This document shows positions 1 to 9,049 of a stretch of 64,000 nt of DNA, piece by piece (within the stretch, counting starts at the first letter, position 1; the number at the start of each line of letters is the position of its first letter). The translations under genes and the position numbers were made by a program. Source of the DNA: [Clostridium] scindens (lineage in GTDB: Bacteria > Bacillota > Clostridia > Lachnospirales > Lachnospiraceae); contig NZ_CP080442.1 of the NCBI RefSeq assembly GCF_019597925.1, positions 2,894,001 through 2,958,000 of the forward strand, in the 5' to 3' direction. Under the pieces are notes generated by a model. That model searched no databases, was not told where the DNA came from, and saw only the letters and a program-made list of their open reading frames with translations.

Positions 1-458
1 CATCCGCCATCATACCGTTCTGCAAGCCTCCTGGAACGGAGCAGGCTCTCAATCGTATAGGGCGTATCCTTAATCACAAATGCGCCTTCTCCTGACCTTC
101 CGCTTTTGATAGGATAAACGCTTAACTTCCCGTCACAAGGGCTGGTCAGCGTCTCTTCATCTCCCTGAGGCATACGATACTGCGGCTTTAGCTTTCTGGT
201 AAAGAAATCATTATAGGACGAGAATTCCTGCCTCAGGCAGCAGGAAAGATCAATCCCGTTTTTTCTCACAAATGGCCCGATCAGACATCGGGACCAGGAT
301 TGCTCCAGAAGCCAGCCCCCTAATCGGGATATCTCCGGACGTATCATGGCTTTCAGGAGAATTCTTCCCAGCCGGCTGGTATACAGATGCCGAAGCAGTC
401 TGTCCTGGCCGGATTCTTCTATCGTCTCTTTTCCGTCTCTGTCAATATATTTCATCAT
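1..458 (-). CDS. psd: Phosphatidylserine decarboxylase, partial (C-terminal part beyond the window edge)
   Basis: The visible 152 codons are the N-terminal part of phosphatidylserine decarboxylase, which converts phosphatidylserine to phosphatidylethanolamine at the membrane. Seen directly: the family blocks SYNDFFTRKLKP and SPCDGKLS in the expected order. The self-cleavage LGST-type site would lie beyond the window edge and cannot be checked. The start is one of two adjacent ATGs (458 or 455) behind GGAG and AAGGA; a GTG nine bases further upstream is also possible. It follows pssA by 31 bases, so the two genes that make and decarboxylate phosphatidylserine are co-transcribed. Confidence 0.9.
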   Translation of the reverse strand, partial: MMKYIDRDGKETIEESGQDRLLRHLYTSRLGRILLKAMIRPEISRLGGWLLEQSWSRCLIGPFVRKNGIDLSCCLRQEFSSYNDFFTRKLKPQYRMPQGDEETLTSPCDGKLSVYPIKSGRSGEGAFVIKDTPYTIESLLRSRRLAERYDGG

Positions 459-489
459 TTCCTTCACGCTCCATACCTGTAATGCAAGC

Positions 490-1164
490 CTAGTGCACCC
501 ATCTTGTGAACCAGGGCCATCCTGCGTGAAAACTGATCCGGTAATTGGTAAAAATCAGCATGATCAGCACGGCAACGCCAACCACTGCTACCAAGACTGC
601 CAAGGTGGCATTATTGGGCTTCTTCAGCTTGAAATCTACTACAAACAGGATGCCTACGATAATCAGCGCCAAAAACAGGCAAAGCCGGAATATGTAATCT
701 GGCACGAAGAACTGTACCATAAATACCAGCGGAAGCACGATCGCCATGGATGTAATCGGCAGCCCGCGGTAGTATTTCTCCCCAGTCTCCGTCACCAGCG
801 CATTCTTGGCTTCCATCACGTTAAAATATGCCAGCCTTACTACGGAATTAACGCAGTACAGGATGATCGCCGCAATTCCAATCGGTCCGCGCACTCCCAG
901 CAGATAGCAGATCAGCGCCGGGAACGCGCCGAAGCAGACTACATCGCACAGCGAGTCGATCTGAATTCCAAAGGCCTTCTCATCCTCGGTCCTGTCTTTC
1001 TTAGTACGTGCGATCTTCCCGTCAAACATGTCGCACAGTCCCGAGATCGCAAGGCACAGGATTGCCGTCTTGAACCTGCCGTGAATTGCCTGCGTCATTC
1101 CGAATACGGAAGAGGCAAGGCTTATATACGTTAATACTACCGTGTAATTATAATATCCTATCAT
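490..1164 (-). CDS. pssA: CDP-diacylglycerol--serine O-phosphatidyltransferase
   Basis: A 224-residue integral membrane enzyme that makes phosphatidylserine from CDP-diacylglycerol and serine. The CDP-alcohol phosphotransferase motif is complete: D45-x2-D48-G49-x2-A52-R53, then G66-x3-D70-x3-D74. The gap between R53 and G66 is longer than in the textbook motif; I recall this as common in clostridial members. Several hydrophobic helices follow. The gene sits between a flippase-like gene (32 bases upstream) and psd (31 bases downstream), which supports phosphatidylserine synthase over other CDP-alcohol transferases. The ribosome binding site is weak (GAGAGAAG), but the MIGYYNYTV N-terminus is typical of the family. 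Confidence 0.92.
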   Translation of the reverse strand: MIGYYNYTVVLTYISLASSVFGMTQAIHGRFKTAILCLAISGLCDMFDGKIARTKKDRTEDEKAFGIQIDSLCDVVCFGAFPALICYLLGVRGPIGIAAIILYCVNSVVRLAYFNVMEAKNALVTETGEKYYRGLPITSMAIVLPLVFMVQFFVPDYIFRLCLFLALIIVGILFVVDFKLKKPNNATLAVLVAVVGVAVLIMLIFTNYRISFHAGWPWFTRWVH

Positions 1165-1195
1165 TCTTCTTCTCTCTTTTCTTCATTCTTTTCTC

Positions 1196-2227
1196 TTATT
1201 CCACAGCCGGATCCCGGCCAATCCTTAAATGGGCGAATAATGTCAGGCCTGCGCAGAGCAGCAGCTGAATATAGTATGCGATTCCTCTGCTGAGTACCAT
1301 TCCCGGCAGCAGCAGCCCCGCTGTAAATACTCCCTTGAAAATAATCAGGAACAGGTTCTCGCTGATTCCCATCCCTCCCGGAAGCGGGAGCATATCTACC
1401 GATACGGATACTACTGCCTGCAGCATTACCACGTCGTACATATGGGCGCCATGGAGGCCGAAAGCCTTATATACGAACCAAGTAACAAAAAACAGGGCAA
1501 ACCGCTGTAGAAATGTAATCGCCAGTACATTTATAATAACCTTTCCATGCGTTCTAAGATACACCGCCGTTGCATTATACTGATCCATGGATGCGGACAG
1601 CCTGCGCGTCCGTTCCGGCTTGTGCTTTAGAATTCTTAATCGCTCCAGCAGTTTCAGGCATTTCATCATGATCCATTTTGCCAGGGCCGGATGAAACGCC
1701 AGAACGGACATGGCAATGCAGCATCCTACGTTCAGGGCTACCCCAAGATAGAATACCGGAAGAATCCCCTCCAAGTAACGGTGAACAAATCCTCTCTGAA
1801 AGAACGCCACAAAAAGACCGATCACTACCAGTACTGACTTATATGTTATTGTAACAATCATCAGAACCAATGTCGATACTGGAATGGGAATTTTATTCTT
1901 TCGCATATAATAGATCTGCATTGGCTGGCCGCCGCTTGCCGATGGCGTGATGGCGCTGAAGAAGAACCCCACGCAGGAGTATAAAAAACAGGTCCATTTC
2001 TTCTCATGGATCTTCAGCGTGCGAAACATATACCAGATAATTATGGATTCCCCCCATATGAAGATGATGACTCCCAGGCCTCCTGGCAGGATGTACCAGG
2101 GGTTCACCTTAAGGATTGCCCGCATGACCGCTCTAAAATCTTCGCCTTTGAACACGCTGTATAGCGTCAGCGCGAATACCAGCAGAAGGAATGCGGTATT
2201 GGCAATCTTTTTCTTTTTGCTTGTCAC
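1196..2227 (-). CDS. Flippase-like membrane protein (lysylphosphatidylglycerol synthase TM-domain / UPF0104 family)
   Basis: A 343-residue polytopic membrane protein with about eight hydrophobic segments. The hallmark is LPLPGGMGISEN near residues 281-292, matching the PGG-x-G-x-x-E signature of the lysylphosphatidylglycerol synthase transmembrane (flippase-like) superfamily. No catalytic lysyl-transferase domain is attached, so it is unlikely to make lysyl-PG by itself. It starts inside the last codons of the upstream PAP2 gene (4-base overlap), implying translational coupling. Within this phospholipid operon a lipid translocation role is plausible but inferred. Confidence 0.82.
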   Translation of the reverse strand: MTSKKKKIANTAFLLLVFALTLYSVFKGEDFRAVMRAILKVNPWYILPGGLGVIIFIWGESIIIWYMFRTLKIHEKKWTCFLYSCVGFFFSAITPSASGGQPMQIYYMRKNKIPIPVSTLVLMIVTITYKSVLVVIGLFVAFFQRGFVHRYLEGILPVFYLGVALNVGCCIAMSVLAFHPALAKWIMMKCLKLLERLRILKHKPERTRRLSASMDQYNATAVYLRTHGKVIINVLAITFLQRFALFFVTWFVYKAFGLHGAHMYDVVMLQAVVSVSVDMLPLPGGMGISENLFLIIFKGVFTAGLLLPGMVLSRGIAYYIQLLLCAGLTLFAHLRIGRDPAVE

Positions 2228-2940
2228 GCTTCCCCTTCTTTCCTGCTTATTTTTCCCTGCCTGTCAAAGATTCCCCTGTACAGCCAGTCGAATACCCGCT
2301 TTGGGCCGCGGTAGGCCTGCGTATGGAATGCCAGCCAGTAAGTCAGTTCGGCTATCGCAATTCCTCCAAACGCATCTATGATATAATGCTGCTTCGTCAG
2401 CTGCGTAGAGACGCAGACCAGCAGCGCAAATATACAGGAAAAGCCCCGGTAGGCCTTAGGGATATTCGCCCGTCCCCGGATTCCGATATAGCAGAACCAG
2501 CTCACCAGGCAATGGATGGACGGAAATAGTCTTGTCGGCTCATCGATACTGTATATCATTCCAAGAAGCTTCACAAAAATATCGTCTCCCGCCAATACCG
2601 GACGCACATTCGTAGTCGGCAGCAGGATGAATATGATGCCGCTGACAATCCGCGATAGCATATCTGCCGTCACGAACCGGAAGCAGTGTTCTTCTCCCTG
2701 CCTTGCGATCAATATATAATTTATAATCCAGAATATATAACAGCCCAGATAAATGACAGTAAACCCTGGCACCAGCGGAATTGCCCTATCTATTGGAAGC
2801 GTCAGGTCATAGTGCTTCCAGTTTCCTGTCAAGGCTTCTGTTCCGAAATAAACCAGGCTGTTCACCGCCACGCAGGATAGCAGCGGAAAAACCGCGTATA
2901 GGGGCAGGAACTGCTGCTTCTTCCTTCTCTTGTCAACCAT
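2224..2940 (-). CDS. PAP2-superfamily membrane phosphatase
   Basis: A 238-residue membrane protein with five or six hydrophobic stretches and two PAP2-type motifs: PSIH at residues 140-143 and a QHYIID block at 184-189 carrying the second His and Asp. The first KxxxxxxRP motif is not obvious, and PSIH replaces the common PSGH, so it belongs to the divergent PAP2-like subgroup. Likely role: dephosphorylation of a lipid phosphate. It appears to be the first gene of the operon PAP2 - flippase-like - pssA - psd. The substrate cannot be read from sequence. Confidence 0.8.
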   Translation of the reverse strand: MVDKRRKKQQFLPLYAVFPLLSCVAVNSLVYFGTEALTGNWKHYDLTLPIDRAIPLVPGFTVIYLGCYIFWIINYILIARQGEEHCFRFVTADMLSRIVSGIIFILLPTTNVRPVLAGDDIFVKLLGMIYSIDEPTRLFPSIHCLVSWFCYIGIRGRANIPKAYRGFSCIFALLVCVSTQLTKQHYIIDAFGGIAIAELTYWLAFHTQAYRGPKRVFDWLYRGIFDRQGKISRKEGEA

Positions 2941-3035
2941 ATCTTCTCTCTCCTTCTTGCCTGCCTACAGGATATTATAGCAGACTTTAAGCAAGAAGCG
3001 GCATATCTTTAACAATTCTTCATAATTTTCTTTCT

Positions 3036-3083
3036 AAAAAAATCCCCTGAAGGCAGCGTAACATGTATTTTGCCTTCAGGGAA
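3036..3083 (-). terminator. Intrinsic terminator of the NAD operon
   Basis: An 11-bp inverted repeat (CCCTGAAGGCA at 3045-3055, partner at 3071-3081) is followed on the minus strand by a run of seven T (3036-3042). It lies just downstream of niaR and separates the NAD operon from the phospholipid operon. Confidence 0.85.
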
Positions 3084-3105
3084 TTTCTATATACAGTCTG
3101 TCATA

Positions 3106-3633
3106 TTATTTGTCACTAGGAACCAAAAAGCCCCGCTGTCTCAAGTCTTCTTCTATCATATCCAGCGTCTCCACGCTATCGGCGCTCACACGGTGGTAAT
3201 GGTAATTCGAAGTAATATTCTTAAGAGGGCTTGACTTGCCGCTGCGGATATCTTCCATGAACTCTGCCACCTTCCTTCTGGAATTCACGCCAAGCACTGC
3301 CTCCATATGGCCATAGACCCGGTGGTTGATCATGACATTCTCCACGCATCCGCCCAGATCGACGATGGCGCACAGTTCTTCCTCCAGCTGCTCATCCGTA
3401 TGCTGAACCTTGAAATCCCGGCTCACCGACTTTGGGGCATTCAGAATATACCCCCGGTTAGTAGATATAATATCATAGCCGGAAGCCCGGATCAGCGCGA
3501 TATCCTGTACGATGACCTGGCGGCTCACCTCATATCTTAATGCCAGCTTCGTTCCCGATACCGGAGTCCTGCTTTCCTTTATCTGTTGGATAATATCCGC
3601 CCTTCTATCAGAACCCGTCATTCGTTCTGTCAC
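3106..3633 (-). CDS. niaR: NiaR-type niacin-responsive transcriptional repressor
   Basis: A 175-residue two-domain regulator. Residues 8-65 form an HTH_11 winged helix (SGTKLALRYEVSRQVIVQD region). The rest is a 3H ligand-binding domain with His at 78, 104, 109, 145 and 147, the conserved histidines that give the domain its name. In Firmicutes NiaR (YrxA) binds nicotinic acid and represses NAD synthesis and niacin uptake genes. Its place as last gene of nadA-nadB-nadC-niaR supports that role and implies autoregulation through the operon promoter. The start is the ATG behind AGGAGGTGACAG. Confidence 0.9.
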   Translation of the reverse strand: MTERMTGSDRRADIIQQIKESRTPVSGTKLALRYEVSRQVIVQDIALIRASGYDIISTNRGYILNAPKSVSRDFKVQHTDEQLEEELCAIVDLGGCVENVMINHRVYGHMEAVLGVNSRRKVAEFMEDIRSGKSSPLKNITSNYHYHRVSADSVETLDMIEEDLRQRGFLVPSDK

Positions 3634-3655
3634 CTCCTGAAATATTTCCGTCTTA

Positions 3656-4507
3656 TTATACTACATGAAGGTTCTTAAGAGAAATATCCAATATTGGAGC
3701 AGAATGGGTCAATGCGCCGCTGGAAATATAATCAACCCCCAGGGATGTCAGGCGGCTGATATTCTCTTTCGTCACATTGCCTGAGCATTCCGTCTCGGCG
3801 CACCCGTCTATGATGCGGATTGCCTCTTCCATCTCTTCCTGGGACATATTATCCAGCATGATTATGTCCGCGCCGGCTTCCACCGCTTCCTTGACCATAT
3901 TAAGATTCTCTACTTCCACCTCTATCTTCCTCACAAAAGGCGCATACTCCTTTGCCATCCGTACTGCCTTTCCTACGCCGCCTGCTGCTCCGATATGGTT
4001 GTCCTTGAGCAAGACGCCGTCTGACAGGTTGTAGCGGTGGTTATACCCGCCGCCTACGCGGACTGCATATTTTTCGAAGATCCTCATATTAGGAGTCGTC
4101 TTCCTGGTATCCAGAAGTTTCGTCCCGCTGCCTTCCAGCAGCGCTGCCACGGAATGGGTATAGGTGGCGATGCCGCTCATCCTCTGCAGATAGTTAAGTG
4201 CAACCCGTTCGCCGGACAGCAGGACACGGATGTCCCCCTTCACCTTTCCCATAAGCTGGCCTTTCTTTACTTCATCTCCATCCTTGCAGTAAAGTTCTAC
4301 CCTGACCTTTGCATCCAGAAGTTCAAACACCCTGCCAAATACCTCCAGGCCTGCAATGATACCATCCTGCTTGCAGATCAGATCTACTTCTCCTTCTGCC
4401 GCTTCCTTCATTACGGCATTCGTCGTAACGTCCTCGCTTGAAATGTCTTCTCTTAGCGCCTCCCTGATCAGATGGTCTACCTGCAGGGTCATCGTGATAC
4501 TGTTCAT
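3656..4507 (-). CDS. nadC: Nicotinate-nucleotide pyrophosphorylase (quinolinate phosphoribosyltransferase)
   Basis: Converts quinolinate and PRPP to nicotinate mononucleotide, the third step of de novo NAD synthesis. The 283-residue product has the expected length and motifs: DTRKTTP at 133-139, GGGYNHR at 152-158 and KDNH at 168-171, all active-site blocks. An upstream in-frame start would add a lysine/arginine-rich stretch overlapping the end of nadB, so I chose the ATG at 4507, which follows AAGGAGATTGGAAGACAT. It lies 28 bases after nadB and 22 bases before niaR. Confidence 0.95.
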   Translation of the reverse strand: MNSITMTLQVDHLIREALREDISSEDVTTNAVMKEAAEGEVDLICKQDGIIAGLEVFGRVFELLDAKVRVELYCKDGDEVKKGQLMGKVKGDIRVLLSGERVALNYLQRMSGIATYTHSVAALLEGSGTKLLDTRKTTPNMRIFEKYAVRVGGGYNHRYNLSDGVLLKDNHIGAAGGVGKAVRMAKEYAPFVRKIEVEVENLNMVKEAVEAGADIIMLDNMSQEEMEEAIRIIDGCAETECSGNVTKENISRLTSLGVDYISSGALTHSAPILDISLKNLHVV

Positions 4508-4535
4508 ATGTCTTCCAATCTCCTTTTCTTCCTTC

Positions 4536-5726
4536 TTACGCCGTCTCTTGCGCCGCTTCTTCCTTCTCCATAGCATGTCCGATCTTTCTGGCTGCCCGCT
4601 TGGCAAATACCATGCTCTCTAAGAGAGAATTGCTTGCCAGGCGGTTGGCGCCGTGCACTCCGTTGCAGCTGGTCTCTCCCACCGCATACAGATTCTCCAT
4701 GCTGGTTTGGCTGTCCAGATCTACCCAGATGCCCCCCATGAAGTAGTGCTGGGCCGGAACTACCGGTATGCATTCTTTTGTCACATCGTAGCCTTCTTCC
4801 AGACAGTGCTGGTATATATTCGGGAAATGCTTCAATATCTGCTCTCTGGGAATGTGCTCCATAGACAGCCATACATAATCGGTACCATCCTTTTCCATCT
4901 GTCTGTGGATTGCTTCAGTAACCACGTCCCTTGGGAGCAGTTCATTGACGAAGCGTTCTTTATCTTTATTATATAAAACGGCCCCTTCTCCTCTTACAGA
5001 CTCGGATATCAGGAATCGCCTCCCTGGCTTGGTAGAATACAAGGTAGTGGGGTGGATCTGGACATAGTCCAGATGTTCCATCCGTATTCCATGCTTTCCT
5101 GCGATTTCAAGCGCATCCCCTGTCAAATGCGGAAAGTTCGTAGAATGCTTGTATCTTCCGCCAATCCCTCCGCTTGCCAGTATCGTATCCGCCGCATGGA
5201 TGATCACTCTTCCTTTAGAATTCTCTGCTACAATGCCGCTGCATCGCCCATTCTCTTCTATGATGTCCGTCATCGTCGTATACTCGTAGATTGTAACGTT
5301 ATTTAACTTTTTCACTTGCGCAAGCAGTTTGCCTGTAATCTCCTTGCCTGTGATATCTTCATGAAACAGTATGCGTGGCCTTGAGTGGGCGCCTTCTCTG
5401 GTGTAAGCGAATTCTCCGTCCTCTTTTTCGAATTCCACGCCATATCCCACCAGGTCCTTAATAATTTCCTGGGAACCGCGTATCATAATATCCACCGCTT
5501 CTTTGCGGTTCTCATAATGCCCTGCCTTCAGCGTATCCTCAAAATAACTGTCATAGTCATCCAAGCCCCGCATCACGCAGATTCCTCCCTGTGCCAGAAA
5601 TGAATCGCTGCTTTCAAGGTCCGACTTCGTTATCATCACGATTTTCTTATCCGCCGGCAGGCTTAAAGCGCTAAACAGCCCGCCCACGCCGCTGCCGATG
5701 ATAACTACATCTGTATTTAACTCCAT
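4536..5726 (-). CDS. nadB: L-aspartate oxidase, short form
   Basis: An FAD enzyme oxidising aspartate to iminoaspartate for quinolinate synthesis. The N-terminus carries the FAD dinucleotide fold (VVIIGSGVGGLFSAL). Family blocks follow: AQGGI, HEDITGKEI, QIHPTTL, SVRGEGA, and the C-terminal FAD block GETSCNGVHGANRLASNSL. At 396 residues it is much shorter than the E. coli enzyme of about 540. It ends shortly after the FAD domain and lacks the C-terminal helical region. The start at 5726 is chosen because AGGGAGG lies 8 bases upstream; the longer frame would begin directly after the nadA stop. Confidence 0.92.
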   Translation of the reverse strand: MELNTDVVIIGSGVGGLFSALSLPADKKIVMITKSDLESSDSFLAQGGICVMRGLDDYDSYFEDTLKAGHYENRKEAVDIMIRGSQEIIKDLVGYGVEFEKEDGEFAYTREGAHSRPRILFHEDITGKEITGKLLAQVKKLNNVTIYEYTTMTDIIEENGRCSGIVAENSKGRVIIHAADTILASGGIGGRYKHSTNFPHLTGDALEIAGKHGIRMEHLDYVQIHPTTLYSTKPGRRFLISESVRGEGAVLYNKDKERFVNELLPRDVVTEAIHRQMEKDGTDYVWLSMEHIPREQILKHFPNIYQHCLEEGYDVTKECIPVVPAQHYFMGGIWVDLDSQTSMENLYAVGETSCNGVHGANRLASNSLLESMVFAKRAARKIGHAMEKEEAAQETA

Positions 5727-5771
5727 TTTCCAATCCTCCCTGGATGAACCATCTTCTTCATAACCTGCCAT

Positions 5772-6677
5772 CTATTTCGCCAGCTCCAGCATTCTTTCCA
5801 GCGGCTTTTTAGAGTTCTTGCGTAGTTCGTCGTCTACATGGATCTCATTGTCCCCATTCTCCAGAACCTGAAGGATCTTCTCCAGCGTGATTGTCTTCAT
5901 ATCTTCGCAGACTGGCTCCGTCTTCGTAAAATAGAACCTTTTTTCCGGGTTCTGCTTTTCCAGTTCATAGCGTACCCCATTTTCCGTGCAGATGATAAAT
6001 TCTTTATTTTCACTCTTTCCTGCATATGCGATAATGCCGGAGGTGCTTCCTACATAATCCGATATCTTTCGGATCTCTTCCGGGCATTCAGGGTGTGTCA
6101 AGATCAATGCCTCCGGGTGCTGCCTCTTGGCTTCCTTTATCTCCGCGATCTGCATCTTCTCATGTACCGGACAGTATCCTTCATTATAGACGAAATTCTT
6201 CTCCGGCACTTGTTCCGCCACATGATGTGCCAGATTCCTGTCAGGGATAAAGAAAATATTCTTATTGGGCAGCGCTTTGACGATCTTCACCGCATTGGCA
6301 GAGGTCACGCATACGTCGGAATGCCGCTTCAGTTCCGCCGTTGAATTAATGTAGCACACCACTGCCAGATCCTCGTATGTATCCCGCATTTTGCTTATGA
6401 TCTGGGCATCTGCCATATGCGCCATGGCACAATCCGCCGAGGCATCCGGCATAAGGACCGTCTTTCCTGGATTCAGGATCTTGGCGCTCTCGCCCATGAA
6501 CGACACGCCGGCAAATACAATGGTCTGTTCTTTTAGGCCTACGGCCACCTTGCTCAGATAGAAGGAGTCCCCAATGTAGTCAGCAATCTCTTGCACCTCG
6601 GGCCTGACATAATAGTGGGCCAGAATGACCGCGTTCTTTTCCTCTTTTAACTTTTTAATCTTTTCCGTGATATCCAT
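5772..6677 (-). CDS. nadA: Quinolinate synthase A
   Basis: A [4Fe-4S] enzyme condensing iminoaspartate with dihydroxyacetone phosphate to quinolinate. The 301-residue product shows the A-type motifs: LAHYYVRPEVQ near the start, MPDASADCAMA, VVCYINSTAELK, SANAVKI, HPECPEEIR and the final PVCEDMK, with cysteines that can hold the cluster. The start is set at 6677 because AAGGAG lies 9 bases upstream. The longer frame would begin upstream of the promoter -10 and is unlikely. It is the first gene of the NAD operon. Confidence 0.95.
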   Translation of the reverse strand: MDITEKIKKLKEEKNAVILAHYYVRPEVQEIADYIGDSFYLSKVAVGLKEQTIVFAGVSFMGESAKILNPGKTVLMPDASADCAMAHMADAQIISKMRDTYEDLAVVCYINSTAELKRHSDVCVTSANAVKIVKALPNKNIFFIPDRNLAHHVAEQVPEKNFVYNEGYCPVHEKMQIAEIKEAKRQHPEALILTHPECPEEIRKISDYVGSTSGIIAYAGKSENKEFIICTENGVRYELEKQNPEKRFYFTKTEPVCEDMKTITLEKILQVLENGDNEIHVDDELRKNSKKPLERMLELAK

Positions 6678-6708
6678 AGCATTTTTCTCCTTAACTTGAG
6701 TTCTCACT

Positions 6709-6737
6709 ATTATACCACCGTTCTTTACATATGACAA
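6709..6737 (-). promoter_or_regulatory. Sigma-A promoter of nadABC-niaR, probable NiaR target
   Basis: On the minus strand TTGTCA (6732-6737) is followed after exactly 17 bases by TATAAT (6709-6714), 31 bases before the nadA start codon. The -35 lies in a TCTTGTCAT stretch that could be part of a NiaR operator. The promoter is read directly; the operator assignment is inferred from the NiaR gene in the operon. Confidence 0.8.
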
Positions 6738-6748
6738 GACAGATAAGT

Positions 6749-7498
6749 TTACACTCTTATACAAGTTCTGCATTTCCGCTCTACCAACTGCTTTACAAAC
6801 TCAGTAGCAGGAGACCTCAGAATCTGTTCCGGCACGTCATACTGATGGATCTTTCCCTGATCCATAACCAGCACTTTTGTGCCAAGCTTCAGCGCCTCCG
6901 ATATATCATGCGTCACAAAGAGTATTGTAATGTGAGTCTGTGCATAGATTCTCTGCAATTCATTCTGAAGCTGGCCCCGGGTAATCTCGTCCACTGCCCC
7001 AAAAGGCTCATCCATGAGAAGAATATCGGGGGAAGCAGCCAGGGCCCTTGCAATTCCAACTCTTTGCTGCTGGCCTCCAGATAATTCCGCCGGATACCGC
7101 TCCTTAAGTTCTTCTTCCAGGCCAACGATTTCCATCCATTTGCCCAGTGCTTCTCTGGTACGCTTTTTATCCTTCTTATTCAGAAGATTCGGCACATAGG
7201 ATATATTCTGCTCCACGGTCATATGCGGGAACAGTACGCTTCCTTGTATCGCATATCCGATATTCCTCCGCAGTTCTATCATATCCTTATCCCGGATATT
7301 CTCTCCATTGATAAAAATATCCCCGGCATCCGCTTTCACGAGGCCATTGGCCATCTTAAGCACCGTCGTCTTCCCCGAGCCGGAAGAGCCGATAATCGTT
7401 ACGAATTCGCCCTTCTCCACGGAAAAATCAAAATTCTCCAGAATCACCTGGCTGCCATACGCCTTTTTTATATTTTTAAACTCAATCGCCTTATTCAT
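6749..7498 (-). CDS. ABC transporter ATPase, glycine betaine/choline (OpuC/ProV-like) type
   Basis: A 249-residue ABC ATPase: Walker A GSSGSGKTT, Q-loop region GYAIQGSVLFP, signature LSGGQQQRV, Walker B ILLMDEP, and a following ITRGQLQ block typical of the quaternary-amine (QAT) family. It ends soon after the nucleotide-binding domain and lacks the tandem CBS domains that give many OpuA/OpuC ATPases their ionic-strength sensing. The start at 7498 lies 8 bases behind AGGAG. It is 12 bases downstream of the permease/binding-protein fusion gene and completes the importer. The ligand is not determined. Confidence 0.88.
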   Translation of the reverse strand: MNKAIEFKNIKKAYGSQVILENFDFSVEKGEFVTIIGSSGSGKTTVLKMANGLVKADAGDIFINGENIRDKDMIELRRNIGYAIQGSVLFPHMTVEQNISYVPNLLNKKDKKRTREALGKWMEIVGLEEELKERYPAELSGGQQQRVGIARALAASPDILLMDEPFGAVDEITRGQLQNELQRIYAQTHITILFVTHDISEALKLGTKVLVMDQGKIHQYDVPEQILRSPATEFVKQLVERKCRTCIRV

Positions 7499-7510
7499 CT
7501 GCATCTCTCC

Positions 7511-9049
7511 TCACTTCAAAAGGCCTGCATCCTGCAAGAATTTCTCTGCTACTGCTCTTGGCTCTTTTCCTTCAGACTCCACTGCGTAATTCATCTGCGC
7601 CATATCCTGGTCTGAGATGGTTCCAGACAGTTTCTTCAGCACATCTTTCAATTCCGGATGCTTTTTAAGTACCTCGCTTCGAACTACATTGCCGCACAGA
7701 TAGGAAGGATAGAAATGCTGGTCGTCTTCCAGCACGACGGCATCCGACACGCTCAGCTGCCCATCCGTAGTAAATATGACCATGACATCGATCTTCCCCT
7801 GGTTCAGCGCTTGATATTTGAGCCCGATATCCATATCCATGGTAGATTTAAACTCCAGCCCGTAGGCCTTGCACAGGGCATCATAGCCGTCTTCCCGCTC
7901 GAAGAAATCATATTCGGCCCCAAATACCAGCTGACTGGCTACGTCTTTTAAGTCCGAATAGGTCTTAAGATCATATTGCTCTGCAACTTCCCGCCGGACA
8001 GCCAGCCCGTAGGTATTGTTGAATCCATACATGCCATCCCACTGCATATCCAGTTTCTCTTTATATTCTTTCTGCATGTCTTTAAACAGATCCTCGTTAT
8101 ACAGTCCGTCTTTTTTCAGCACCATATTCCATCCGGTCCCTGTATATTCCGGATACAGATCGAACTCTCCTTTTTCCATCCCCGGCTGGATATTGGACGT
8201 GCCGCCTCCAACGCCTTGCGTAACCTCTACCTTCATATTCGTGTCCTGCTCAATCATTATATCCAGCATCTCGCCCAGGATGTACTGTTCTGTCATTGGC
8301 TTCGTGGCTATCTTAAGCGTGTCTTTCTCCCTGCCGGCAAATACCGACCCGACAATGATTCCCAGGCAGGCCAATAGGGCAATAGCCGCAAGAATATGAT
8401 TCGTTCTTTTGGCTTTTGCCGTTCTTTTCTTCATCCGCTTCTCAATAAATCCAAGTATGAAATCCATAAGCAGGGCCAGCAGGGCAATCAGAAGACTTCC
8501 CACCATCGTCATTTCCACATTGTTGGTGGTAATCCCTCTATAGATGGCCACGCCAAGTCCTCCCGCTCCTATAAAAGAAGCGATGCCGGCGAGCGCGATC
8601 GTCATCGTTACCATATTACGGATTCCGGACATGATAACCGGCATGGCAAGAGGCAGCTTGATCTTAAACAGGATCTGCATTCTCGTGCTACCCATCCCCT
8701 TTGCGGCCTCCAGTATCGCCGCGTCCACGTTGGTGATTCCCGTATGCGTATTGCGCACCATAGGCAGCAGCGCGTATATGGTAAGCGCGATGACAGCCGT
8801 CATATTGCCTACCCCTGAGAACGGTATCAAGAAGCCCAGCATGGATATGGACGGAATCGTGTACAGGAAGTTAATGACCCCCATAGCAGGCTTTGCCGAC
8901 TGCTGGTATTCGCTGATCAGGATTCCTACCAGTCCACCCAAAACGATCGCGATCAATATAGAAATCATCGAGATTTCAAGATGCTCCCAGAGCAGTTTTA
9001 AAAAGAATTCCTTTCGCTCCAAAAACAAGGCGCACATATCTCTTAACAT
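7511..9049 (-). CDS. Fused permease and substrate-binding protein of an OpuC-type quaternary amine importer
   Basis: A 512-residue fusion. Residues 1-215 are a BPD_transp_1 permease with an EAA-type loop (LEAAKGMGSTRMQILFKIKLP) and several membrane helices. After a final helix near residue 225, residues 235-512 form an OpuAC/OsmF-type binding domain (IATKPMTEQYILGEML, then YPEYTGTG). Such fusions are known for glycine betaine, carnitine and choline systems. The ATG at 9049 lies 6 bases behind GGGAGG and overlaps the stop codon of the upstream flavin/ferredoxin gene by 7 bases, so the two are translationally coupled. Ligand not determined. Confidence 0.88.
   Translation of the reverse strand: MLRDMCALFLERKEFFLKLLWEHLEISMISILIAIVLGGLVGILISEYQQSAKPAMGVINFLYTIPSISMLGFLIPFSGVGNMTAVIALTIYALLPMVRNTHTGITNVDAAILEAAKGMGSTRMQILFKIKLPLAMPVIMSGIRNMVTMTIALAGIASFIGAGGLGVAIYRGITTNNVEMTMVGSLLIALLALLMDFILGFIEKRMKKRTAKAKRTNHILAAIALLACLGIIVGSVFAGREKDTLKIATKPMTEQYILGEMLDIMIEQDTNMKVEVTQGVGGGTSNIQPGMEKGEFDLYPEYTGTGWNMVLKKDGLYNEDLFKDMQKEYKEKLDMQWDGMYGFNNTYGLAVRREVAEQYDLKTYSDLKDVASQLVFGAEYDFFEREDGYDALCKAYGLEFKSTMDMDIGLKYQALNQGKIDVMVIFTTDGQLSVSDAVVLEDDQHFYPSYLCGNVVRSEVLKKHPELKDVLKKLSGTISDQDMAQMNYAVESEGKEPRAVAEKFLQDAGLLK

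Noticed and set aside
346..1134. Long plus-strand open frame opposite pssA
   Set aside because: The minus-strand pssA reading has a complete CDP-alcohol transferase motif, and psd continues on the same strand; the plus-strand frame has no recognisable domain.
3044..3081. The 3045-3081 hairpin as an operator for niaR
   Set aside because: It lies downstream of niaR and has the stem plus T-run form of an intrinsic terminator.
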